A DNA stretch of 64,000 nucleotides from Mercurialis annua. Its lineage: Eukaryota > Streptophyta > Magnoliopsida > Malpighiales > Euphorbiaceae. A program made the position numbers and the translations under genes. The stretch covers positions 32,201,879-32,265,878 of the forward strand of contig NC_065571.1 of the NCBI RefSeq assembly GCF_937616625.2, given 5' to 3'. How positions within the stretch are numbered: position 1 is the stretch's first letter; the number at the start of each line of letters is the position of its first letter. Below the pieces are notes generated by a model that saw only the letters and a program-made list of their open reading frames with translations, was not told the origin of the DNA and did no database searches. Below, in pieces: positions 35,424 through 47,200 of the stretch.

Positions 35424-38400
35424 ACAAATCCAAACGTTTCACCTTTTTAGCTATTTAAGTCAAACGTTTACAAACGTCACGAAACAAATCCAAGCGTTTC
35501 ACCTTTTAAGCAATTTAAGCCAAACGTCTACAAACGTTACAAAACAAATTCAAACGTATTCCTATTTTAGCAATTTAAGCCAAACGTTTAATACGTTATG
35601 AAACAAATCGAAACATTTCACCTTTTTAGCGATTTAAACCAAACATTTACAAACGTTAAGAAACAAATCCAAACGCTTCACCTTTTTAGCGATTGAAGCC
35701 AAACGTTTACAAATGTTACGAAACAAATCCAAACATTTCACATTTTTAGCAATTTAGACCAAAAATTTACAAACGTTACGAAACAAAACCAAGCGTTTCA
35801 CCTTTTTTGCAATTTAAGCCAAACATTTACAAACGTTACGAAACAAATCCAAGCGTTTCCACCTTTTTAGTAATTTAAGCCAAACGTTTACAAATGGTAC
35901 GAAACAAATCCAAACGTTTCACCTTTTTAGCGATTTAATCTAAACGTTTACAAACGGTACGAAACAAATCCAAACGTTTCCCCTTTTTATCGATTTATGC
36001 CAAACGTTTATAAACACAACGAAACAAATCCAAACGTTTCCCCTTTTTAGCAATTTATGCCAAACGTTTACAAATGTTACAAAACAAATCCAAGAGTTTC
36101 TCCTTTTTAGCAATTATAGTCAAACGTATACAAACGTTACGAAACAAATCAAAGTATTTCACCTTTTTAGAAATTTAAGCCAAACGTTTACAAAGGTTAC
36201 GAAATAAATCCAAGCGTTTCACCTTTTTAGCGATTTAAGCCAAAAGTTTACGAACGATATGAAACAAATCCAAACGTTTCACCTTTTTAGCGAAATAAGC
36301 CAAACGTTTACAAACGTTATGAAACAAACTCAAACGTTTCGCCTTTTTAGCGATTTAAGCCAAACGTTTACAAACGTTACGAAACAAATCCAAACGTTTC
36401 ACCTTTTTAGCGATTTAAGCCAAACAGTTACAAACGTTAAGAAACAAACTCAAACGTTTCGCCTTTTTAGCGATTTAAGCCAAACATTTACAAACGTTAC
36501 GAAACAAATCCAAACGTTTCATCATTTTAGCGATTTAAGCCAAACGGTTACACACGTTACGAAACAATACCAAACGTTTAAAATGTTACGAAATAAATCC
36601 AAATGTTTCACATTTTTAGCGATTTATGCTAAACGTTTACAAACGTTACGAAACAAATCCAAATGTTTCGCCTCTTTAGCAATTTAAGCCAAATGTTTAC
36701 AAACGTTACAAAAAAAATCCAAACGTTTCACCTTTTTAGCGATTTAAGACAAACGTTTACAAACGTTACGAAACAAAACCAAACGTTTAAAACAGTACGA
36801 AACAAATCCAAACGTTTCCCATTTCTAGCGATTTAAGCCAAACTCTTTCAAACATTAAGAAACAAAACCAATCCTTTCACCTTTTTAATAATTTAAGCCA
36901 TACGTTTATAAACGTTAAGAAACAAATCCAAGCGTTTCAGCTTTTTAGCAATTTAAGCCAAACATTTACGAACATTCCGAAACAAATTCAAGCGTTTCAT
37001 CTTTTCAACAATTTAAGCCAAACGTTTACAAAGTTTATGAAACAAATCCAAACCTCTCACCTCTTTAGCTATTTAAGCCAAACTTGTACAAACGTTACGA
37101 AACAAATCCAAAAGTTTCACCTTTTTAGCTATTTAAGTCAAACGTTTACAAACATCACGAAACAAATCCAAGCGTTTCACCTTTTAAGCAATTTAAGCCA
37201 AACGTCTACAAATGTTACGAAACAAATTCAAACGTATTCCCATTTTAGCGATTTAAGCCAAATGTTCAATACGTTATGAAACAAATCGAAACATTTCACT
37301 TTTTTAGCGATTTAAACCAAACGTTTACAAAAATTAAGAAGCAAATCCAAACGCTTCACCTTTTTAGCGATTGAAGCCAAACATTTACAAACGTTACGAA
37401 ACAAATCCAAACATTTCACATTTTTAGCAATTTAGACCAAAAATTTACAAACGTTACGAAACAAAGCCAAGCGTTTCACCTTTTTTGCAATTTAAGCCAA
37501 ACATTTACAAACGTTACGAAACAAATCCAAGCGTTTCCACCTTTTTAGCAATTTAAGCCAAACGTTTACAAATGGTACGAAACAAATCCAAATGTTTCAC
37601 CTTTTTAGCGATTTAATCTAAACGTTTACAAACGGTACGAAACAAATCCAAACGTTTCCCCTTTTTAGCGATTTATGCCAAACGTTTATAAACACAACGA
37701 AACAAATCCAAACGTTTCACCTTTTTGGCAATTTATGCCAAGCGTTAACAAATGTTACAAAACAAATCCAAGAGTTTCTCCTTTTTAGCAATTATAGTCA
37801 AACATATACAAACGTTACGAAACAAATCAAAGTATTTCACCTTTTTAGCAATTTAAGCCAAACGTTTACAAAGGTTACGAAACAAATCCAAGCGTTTCAC
37901 CTTTTTGGCGATTTAAGCCAAAGGTTTACGAACGATACGAAACAAATCCAAACGTTTCACCTTTTTAGAGAATTAAGCCAAACGTTTACAAACGTTATGA
38001 AACAAACTCAAACGATTTGCCTTTTTAGCGATTTAAGCTAAACGTTTACAAACGTTACGAAACAAATCCAAACGTTTCACCTTTTTAGCGATTTAAGCCA
38101 AACGGTTACGAACGTTACGAAACAAACTCAAACTTTTCGCCTTTTTAGCAATTTAAGCCAAACGTTTACAAACATTACGAAACATATCCAAACGTTTCAT
38201 CATTTTAGCGATTTAAGCCAAAGGGTTACAAACGTTACGAAACAATACCAAACGTTTCAAATGTTACGAAACAAATCCAAATGTTTCACAATTTTAGCGA
38301 TTTAAGCCAAACGTTTACAAACGTTACGAAACAAATCCAAATGTTTCGCCTCTTTAGCGATTTAAGACAAACGTTTACAAACATTACGAAACAAATCCAA

Positions 38401-39880
38401 ACGTTTCACCTTTTTAGCTATTTAAGCCAAACGTTTACAAACGTTCCGAAACAAAACCAAACGTTTAAAACGATAGGAAACAAATCCAAACGTTTCCCAT
38501 TTCTAGCGATTTAAGGCAGACTCTTTCAAACATTAAGAAACAAAACCAAGCGTTTCACCTTTTTAACAATTTAAGCCATACATTTACAAACGTTAAAAAA
38601 CAAATCCAAGCGTTTCACCTTTTTAGCAATTTAAGCCAAACATTTACGAACATTCTGAAACAAATTCAAGCGTTTCATCTTTTCAACAATTTAAGCCAAA
38701 CGTTTACAAAGGTTATGAAACAAATCCAAACCTCTCACCTTTTTAGCTATTTAAGCCAAACTTGTACAAACGTAACGAAACAAATCCAAACGTTTCACCT
38801 TTTTAGCTATTTAAGGCAAACGTTTACAAACGTCACGAAAAAATCCAAGCGTTTCACCTTTTAAGCAATTTAAGCCAAACGTCTACAAACGTTACGAAGC
38901 AAATTCAAACGTATTCCCATTTTATTGATTTAAGCCAAAATATTAATACGTTATGAAACAAATAGAAACATTTCACTTTTTTAGCGATTTAAACAAAACG
39001 TTTACAAACGGTAAGAAACAAATCCAACCGCTTCACCTTTTTAGCGATTAAAGCCAAACATTTACAAACGTTACGAAACAAATCCAAACATTTCACATTT
39101 TTAGCAATTTAGACCAAACATTTACAAACGTTACGAAACAAAACCAAGCGTTTCACCTTTTTTGCAATTTAAGCCAAACGTTTACAAATGTTACGAAATA
39201 AATCCAAGCGTTTCCACCTTTTTAGCAATTTAAGCCAAACGTTTACAAATGGTACGAAACAAATCCAAACGTTTCACCTTTTTAGCGATTTAATCTAAAT
39301 GTTTACAAATGGTACGAAACAAATCCAAACGTTTCCCCTTTTTAGCGATTTATGCCAAACGTTTATAAACACAACGAAACAAATCCAAACGATTCACCTT
39401 TTTAGAAATTTATGGCAAACGTTTACAAATGTTACAAAACAATACCAAGAGTTTCTCCTTTTTAGCAATTTTAGTCAAATGTATAAAAACGTTACGAAAC
39501 AAATCAAAGTATTTCACCTTTTTAACAATTTAAGCCAAACGTTTACAAACGTTACAAAACAAATACAAACGTTTCATCTTTTTAGCGATTTAAGCCAAAC
39601 ATTTACAAACGTTACAAAACAAATCCAAACATTTCACGTATTTAGCAATTTAAGCCAAACGTTTGCAAACGTTACGAAACAAACTCAAACGTTTCGCCTT
39701 TTTAGCGATTTAAGCCAAACGTTTACAAACGTTACGAAACAAATCCAAACGTTTCATCATTTTAGCGATTTAAGCCAAACGGTTACAAACGTTACGAAAA
39801 AATACCAAACGTTTAAAATGTTACTAAACAAATCCAAATGTTTCACATTTTTAGCGAATAAGCAAAACTTTTACAAACAT
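35424..39880 (+). repeat. Higher-order repeat, period about 1678 bp (28 monomers)
   Basis: The monomer with AACGTCACG or AACATCACG starts at 35461, 37139 and 38817, exactly 1678 bp apart each time. The following irregular monomers repeat in order: GTATTCC; the AATACGTTATG short unit; GTTTATAAACACAACG; the GTTTCCACC one-base insertion; AATTATAGTC. Copy 3 is shortened: near 39530 it jumps to sequence equivalent to about 36300 and ends near 39880. Confidence 0.9.
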
Positions 39881-40500
39881 TACTAAACAAAACCAAGCGT
39901 TTCACTTTTTCAGCAATTTAAGCCAAACTTTTACAAAAATTACGAAACAAATCCAAGCATTTCATATTTTTAGCAATTTAACCCAAACGTTTATTAACGT
40001 TACGAAACAAATCCAAGAGTTTCACCTTTTTAGCTATTTAAGCCCAACATTTACAAACGTTACGAAATAATCCAAACATTTCACCTTTTTAGCGATTGAA
40101 GCCAAACGTTTACAAACGTATTAAACAAATCCAAACGTTTCACCATTTTAACGATTTAAGCCAAACGGTTACAAACGTTACAAAACAATACCAAACGTTT
40201 AAAAAGTTACAAAATTAATCCAAATGTTTTACATTTTTATCGATTTAAGCCAAACGTATACAAACATTACTAAATAAAACCAAGCGTTTCTCGTTTTAAG
40301 CAATTTAAGCCAAACGTTAACAAACGTTACGAAACAAATCCAAGCATTTCATATTTTTAGCAATTTAACCCAAACGTTTATTAACGTTACGAAACAAATC
40401 CAAACGTTTCACCTTTTTAGTTATTTAAGCCCAACGTTTACAAACGTTACGAAACAAATCCAAACATTTCAGATTTTTAGCGATTTAAGCCAAACGTTTA
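39760..40500 (+). repeat. Tandem pair of a 387-bp segment
   Basis: The run from CGGTTACAAACGTTAC with the half-monomer ACCAAACGTTTAAAA through AATTTAACCCAAACGTTTAT occurs twice. Matching points are 39981 and 40368, 387 bp apart. It extends the end of the third 1678-bp copy. Confidence 0.75.
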
Positions 40501-43500
40501 CAAACGTATGAAACAAATCCAAACGTTTCACCTTTTTAGCGATTTAAGCTCAACGTTTAGAAAGGTTATGAAACAAATCCAAATTTTTTACCTTTTTATC
40601 ATTTTAAGCCAAACATTTACAAACGTTACGAAAGATATCCAAGTGTCTCACCTTTTTTGCAATTTAAGCCAAACGTTTACAAAACTTACGAAACAAATCC
40701 AAACGTTTCAACTTTGTAGCAATTCAAGCCAAACGTTTACAAACGTTACGTAACAAATCCAAACTTTTCACCTTTTTAGCGATTTAAGCCAAATGTTTTA
40801 CGAAACAAATCCATAATTTTTCCCTTTTTAGCAATTTAAGCCAAACGTTTACAAACGTTACAAAACAAATCCAAATGTTTCACCTTATTAGTGATTTAAG
40901 CCAAACGTTTACAAACATTACGAAAAAAATCCAAATGTTTCACCTTTTTAGAGATTTAAGTCAAACGTTTACAAACGTTACGAAATAAAACCAAACGTTT
41001 AAAACGTTATGAAACAAATCCAAACGTTTTCCATTTTTAGCGATTTAAGAAAAACGTTTACAAACGTTACGAAACAAAACCAAGCGTTTCACCTTTTTAG
41101 CAATTTAAGCCAAACATTTATAAGCGTTACGAAACAAATCCAAGCGTTTCACCTTTTTAGTAATTTAAGCAAAACGTTTACAAACGTTACGAAATAAATC
41201 CAAACGTTTCACATTTTTAGTTATTGAAGCCAAACGTTTACAAACGTTACAAAATAAATCCAAACGTTTAAAACATTACGAAATAAATCAAACCGTTTCA
41301 CCTTTTTAGCGATTTAAGCTGAAAGTTTACAAAGGTTACAAAACAAACCCAAACGTTTCACCTTTTAAGCGATTTAAGCCTAAAGTTTACAAACGTTACG
41401 AAAAAAATCCAAACGTTTCACCTTTTTATCGATTTAAGCCAAATGTTTACAAAAATTAGGAAACAAATCCAAACGTTTTACCTTTTTAGCAATTTAAACT
41501 AAATGTATAAAAAGTTACGAAACAAATCCAAACGTTTCCTATTTTTAACAATTTAAGCCAAACGTTACAAAACAAATCCAAACGTTTCACCTTTTTAGCA
41601 ATTTTAGCCAAACGTTTACAAACGTTACAAAACAAAGCCAAACGTTTCCCTTTCTTAAGGGTTTAAGCCAAACGTTTACAAACGTTATGAAATAAAATCC
41701 AAACGTTTCACCTTTTTAGCGATTTAAGCCAAACGTTTCGAAAGAAATCCAAACGTTTCACCTTTTTAGCGATTTAGGCCAAATGCTTACAAACGTTACA
41801 AAACAAATCCAAGCGTTTTACCTTTTTAGTAATTTAAACCAAACGTATAAAACGTTACGAAACAAATCCAAACGTTTCCTATTTTTAGTAATTTAAGCCA
41901 AACGTTTACAAACATTACAAAACAAATCCGAACGTTTCACCTTTTTTGCATTTAAGCCAAACGTTTACAAACGTTACAAAATAAATCTAGACGTTTCATT
42001 TTCTTAGCGATTTAAGCCAAACGTTTACAAACTTTAAGAAACAAATCCAAACGTTTCACCTTTTTAGCGAATTAAGCTTAACGTTTACAAACGTTACGAA
42101 ACAAAACAAAACGCTTCACCTTTTTAGTGATTTAAGCAAAACGGTTACAAAGGTTACAAAACAAATCCAAACGTGTTACCTTTTTAGCAATTTAAGCAAA
42201 ACGTTTACAAACGTTACGAAAAAAATTCAAATGTTTCACCTTTTTAGCTATTTAAGCCAAACGTTTAAAAACGTTACAAAACAAATTCAAACGTTTCACC
42301 TTTTTATCGATTTAAGCCAAACCTTTACCAACGTTACGAAACAAATCCAAATGTTTCACCATTTTAGCGATTTAAGCCAAACGTTTACAAAATGTTATGA
42401 AACAAATCCAAACATTTCACATTTTCAGCAATTTTAGCCAAACGTTTACAAACGTTACGAAACAAATACAAACATTTCACATTTTAGAGATTTAAGCCGA
42501 ACATTTACAAACATTACGAAACAAAACCAAACGTTTAAAACGTTCTGAAACAAATCCAAATGTTTCACCTTTTTAGCAATTTAAGCCAAACGTTTACAAG
42601 CGTTACGAAACAATTCAAACGTTTCACCTCTTTTGCGATTTAAGCCAAACGCTTACAACATGTTACGAAACAAATCCAAACGTTTTGCATTTTTAGCAAT
42701 TTAAGCCAATCGTTTACAAACATTACGAAACAAATCCAAACGTTTCACCTTTTTAGCGATTTAAGCCAAAAGTTTACATAGGTTATGAAACAAAACCAAA
42801 AGTTTCACCTTTTTAGCGATTTAAGCCAAACGTTTATAAAGGTTATGAAACAAACTCAAACTTGTCAACTTTTTAGGAATTTAAGCCAAACTTTTACAAA
42901 CGTTACGAAACAAATCCAAACGTTTCACCTTTTTAGCGATTTAAGTCAAATGTTTACAAACGTCACGAAACAAATCCAAGAGTTTCATCATTTAAGCAAT
43001 TTAAGTCAAACGTTTACAAACGTTACGAAACAAATAAAAACGTTTCCCCATTTTAGCAATTTAGGCTAAATGTTTAATACGTTACGAAACAAATAAAAAC
43101 ATTTCACATTTTTAGCAATTTAAGCCAAACGATTTTAAATGTTACGAAACAAATCCAAATGCTTCACCTTTTTAGAAATTGAAGCTAAACGTTTACAAAC
43201 ATTTCGAAACAAATTCAAGCGTTTCATCTTTTTAGAAATTTAAGTTAAACGTTTACAAACGTTCCGAAACAAATTCAAGCGTTTCACGATTTTAGCAATT
43301 TAAGCCAAACGTTTCAAAACGTTTCGAAACAAATCCAAACGTTTCACATTTTTAGCAATTTAAGTCAAATGTTTACAAACGTCACGAAACATATCTAAAT
43401 TTTTTATCTTTTTAGTGATTTAAGCAGAATGTTTACAACTGTTACGAAACAAAACCAAACATTTCACCTTTTTAGCAATTTAAGCCAAACGTTTACAAAC

Positions 43501-44279
43501 TTTTAGATACAAATCCAAACACTTCCCCATTTTAGCGATTTAAGCCAAACGTTTAAACGTAACGACACAAATCCAAACATTTCACTTTTTTAGGAATTTA
43601 GGCCAAACCTTTACAAACGTTACGAAACAAATCCAAACATTTCACCTTTTTTGCGATTTATGCCAAACGTTTACAAACGTTACGAAACAAATCCAAATGT
43701 TTCACTTATTTAGCGATTGAAGCCAAACGTTTACAAATCCAAATGTTTCCCCTTTTTAGCAATTTAAGCCAAACGTTTACAAACGTTACGAAACAAATCC
43801 AAGCGTTTCACCTTTTTAGAAATTTAAGCCAAACGTTTACAAACATTACCAAACAAATCCAAGCATTTCACCTTTTTAGAAATTTAAGTCCAACGTTTAC
43901 AAAAGATACGAAACAAATCCAATCATTTCTCCTTTTTAGCAATTTAAGCCAAACATTTAAAAACATTACGAAACAATTTCAAACGTTTCCCCGTTTTAGT
44001 GATTCAAGCCAAACGTTTACAAACGTTACGAAAAAAAATCAAAACGTTTCATATTTTAGCGATTAAAGCCCTACGTTTACAAACGTTACGAAACAAAACA
44101 AAACGTTTAAAACGTTTTGAAACAAATCCAAATGTTTCACTTTTTTAGCAATTTAAGCCAAACGTTTACAAACGTTACGAAACAAATCCAAATGTTTCGC
44201 CTTTTTAGCGATTCAAGCCAAACCTTTACAAACGTTACTAAACAAATCCTAACGTTTCACCTTTTTAGCAATTAAAGCC

Positions 44280-47200
44280 AAACGTTAACAAACGTTACAA
44301 AACAAATCCAAATGTTTCACCTTTTTAGCGATTTAAACCAAACGTTTACAAAGGTTAGAAAACAAATCCAAATGTTTCAACTTTTTAGCAATTTAAGCCA
44401 AACGTTTACAAACATTACGAAATAAATCTAAGCGTTTCACCTTTTTAGAAATTTAAACCAAACGTTTACAAACGTTACGCAATTTCAAACGTTTCCCCTT
44501 TTTAGCGATGTAAGACAAACGTTTACAAACGTGACGAAACCAATCCAAACGTTTCTCCTATTTAGCGATTTAAGCCAAACGTTTACAAACGTTACTAAAC
44601 AAATCCAAACGTTTCCCCTTTTTAGCACTTTAAGCCAAACGTTACGAAACAAATCTAAATGTTTCAGCTTTTTATCGATTTTAACCAAACGTTTACAGAG
44701 GTTATGAAACAAATCCTAATGTTTCAACTTATCAGCAATTTAAGCCAAACATTTACAATCGTTACGAAACAAATCCAAACGTTTTCCATTTTATCGATTT
44801 AAGACCAACGTTTACAAACGTTACGAAACAAAACCAAACGTTTAAAACGTTTTGAAACAAATCCAAATGTTTCACTTTTTTAGCAATTTAAGCCAAACGT
44901 TTACAAACGTTACGAAACAAATACACATGTTTCACCTTTTTAGCAATTTAAGCCAAACGTTTACAAACATTACGAAACAAAACCAAACGTTTAAAACGTT
45001 ACAAAAAAAATCCAAACATTTCACATTTTTAGCTATTTAAGCCAAACATTTACAAACATTACGAAAAAAACCAAGCGTTTCACCTTTTCAGCAATTTAAG
45101 CAAAATATTTACAAACTTTACGAAACAAATCCAAGCGTCTCACCTTTTTAGCAACTTAAGCCAAATGTTTCTAAACGTTACGAAACAAATCCAAGCGTTT
45201 CACCTTTTTAATAATTTAAAACGTCAAATTTCCGACACGTTTCTTAAACGGGAAAAAGTAATGGAATGGAGTGTCAATGTTGTACATACTAGGAAGATAT
45301 AATTCAAGATACCGTTGCTTGGGGATCAAGCTTTTCATTTTTGTGAATGTATTAAAGACAAATTAAAAGTTTGGTAGGTTACAATATTATCGTTTGTTTA
45401 TTGCCTGAGTCAAACATTACGAAAAAATCCAAATATTTCACCTTTTTAGCAATTTAAGCCAAACGTTTGCAAACATATGAAACAAATCCAAACGTTTCAT
45501 CTTTTCAGCAATTTAAGCCCAACGTTTACAAAGGTTACGAAACAAATTCAATTTTTTACTTTTTTATCAATTTAAGCCAAACATTTACAAACGTTCCGAA
45601 ACAAATCCAAGCGTTTCACCTTTTTAGCAATTTAAGCCAAACGTTTGCAAACGGTACGAAACAAATCCAAGCGTTTCACCTTTTTAGCAATCTAAGCCAA
45701 ACGTTTACGAACGTTAGAAACAAATCAAAATGTTTCTTTTTTTAGTGATTCAAGCCAAACGTTAAAAAAGTTACGAAACAAATCCAAACTTTTCGCCTTA
45801 TTAGCTATTCAAGCCAAACGTTTACAAACGTTACGAAACAAATCCAAACTTTTCCCTTTTTTAGCGATTTAAGCCAAACGTTTACAAACGTTGCGAAACA
45901 AATCTAAACGTTTCACCTTTTTAGCAATTTAAGCCAAACGTTAACAAACGTTACGAAACAAATCCAAATGTTTCACCTTTTTAGCGATTTAAACCAAACG
46001 TTTACAAAGGTTAGGAAACAAATCCAAATGTTTCAACTTTTTAGCAATTTAAGCCAAACGTTTACAAACATTACGAAATAAATCCAAGCATTTCACTTTT
46101 TTAGAAATTTAAGCCAAATATTTACAAACATTACGCAATTTCAAACGTTTCCCCTTTTAGCGATGTAAGCCAAACATTTACAAACGTCACGAAACCAAAG
46201 CAAACATTTCTCCTATTTAGCGATTTAAGCCAAACGTTTACAAACGTTACGAAACAAATCCAAACGTTTCCCCTTTTTAGCACTTTAAGCCAAACATTAC
46301 GAAACAAATCCAAATGTTTCAGCTTTTTATCGATTTTAACCAAACGTTTACAAAGGTTATGAAAATAATCCGAACGTTTCAACTTTTAAGCAATTTAAGC
46401 CAAACGTTTACAATCGTTACGAAACAAATCCAAACATTTCCCATTTTAGCGATTTAAGCCCAACGTTTACGAAACAAAACCAAACGTTATGAAACAAATC
46501 CAAATGTTTCACCTTTTTAGCAATTTAAGCAAAACGTTTACAAATGTTACGAAACAAATCCAAATGCTTCACCTTTTTAACGATTTAAGCCAAACGTTTA
46601 TAAATGTTACGAAACAAAACCAAACATTTAAAACGCTACAAAACAAATGCAAACATTTCACATTTTTAGCTATTTAAGCCAAACATTTACAAACATTACG
46701 AAACAAAACCAAGCGTTTCACCTTTTCAGCAATCTAAGACAAACATTTACAAACGTTACAAAACAAATCCAAGCATCTCATCTTTTTAGCAATTTAAGCC
46801 AAACGTTTATAAACGCTACGAAACAAATCCAATTGTTTCACCTTTATAAAATATAAGCCCAACGTTTACAAACGTTATGAAAAAATCCAAATATTTCACC
46901 TTTTTTCAATTTAAGCCAAACTTTTACAAACGTATGAAACAAATCAAAAAGTTTCGCCTTTTTAGCAATTTAAGCCCAACGTTTACAAAGGTTACAGAAC
47001 AACTTCAGATTTTTTACCTTTTTAGCAATTTAAGCCAAACATTTACAAACGTTACAAACAAATCCAAGTGTTTCACCTTTTTAGCAATTTATGCCAAACG
47101 TTTGCAAACGTTGCGAAACAAATCCAAGCGTTTCACCTTTTTAGAAATTTAATCCAAACGTTTACAAAAGTTACGAAACAAATCCAAACGTTTCTATTTT
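44280..47200 (+). repeat. Two copies of a 1.65-kb higher-order unit
   Basis: The unit containing CGTTAACAAACG, then GGTTAGAAAAC or GGTTAGGAAAC, then the ACGCAATTTCAAACG monomer, the short CACTTTAAGCC unit and the composite half-monomer occurs at 44281 and 45937 (offset 1656; later points 1646 and 1637). A further copy starts near 57299. The first copy carries the foreign insert at 45230-45408. Confidence 0.82.
45230..45408. other. Unidentified 180-bp insert in satellite
   Basis: Non-satellite sequence from AAACGTCAAATTTCCGACAC to GTTTATTGCCTGAG. Paralogous monomers without the insert are visible near 46841-46880 and 58417-58450 (AATTTAAGCCCAACGTTTAC). Comparison suggests about 16 bp of satellite was lost where the insert came in. 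No target duplication, terminal repeat or poly-A is seen. One frame reads RQISDTFLKREKVMEWSVNV and then meets a stop. I do not recognise it; organelle DNA or captured genomic filler are possible. Confidence 0.8.

Larger units (their letters stand above)
35424..45229 (+). repeat. 60-bp satellite array with a 28-monomer higher-order repeat
   Basis: Forward satellite. A perfect reference monomer is 36362-36421. Its halves, 36362-36391 and 36392-36421, both begin AAACGTTT and end CC. The first 4.4 kb is a higher-order repeat with a period of about 1678 bp; the remainder (about 40-44 kb) is less regular. From 44.28 kb a unit of about 1.65 kb starts that continues beyond the insert at 45230. No gene is seen. 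Confidence 0.93.

Noticed and set aside
39299..39886. Long open frame (195 codons) with 20-residue repeats such as TFTNVTKQIQTF, and dozens of similar frames of 60-157 codons through the satellite on both strands
   Set aside because: The 60-bp period is a multiple of three and one forward frame of the monomer lacks stops, so the frame stays open wherever no indel occurs. Starts and ends fall at random mutations. There is no promoter or consistent boundary, and the same DNA is open in other frames where local variants remove stops.
45250..45320. Protein-coding exon in the foreign insert
   Set aside because: Only about 27 codons before a stop, with no recognisable family; too little to call a gene.
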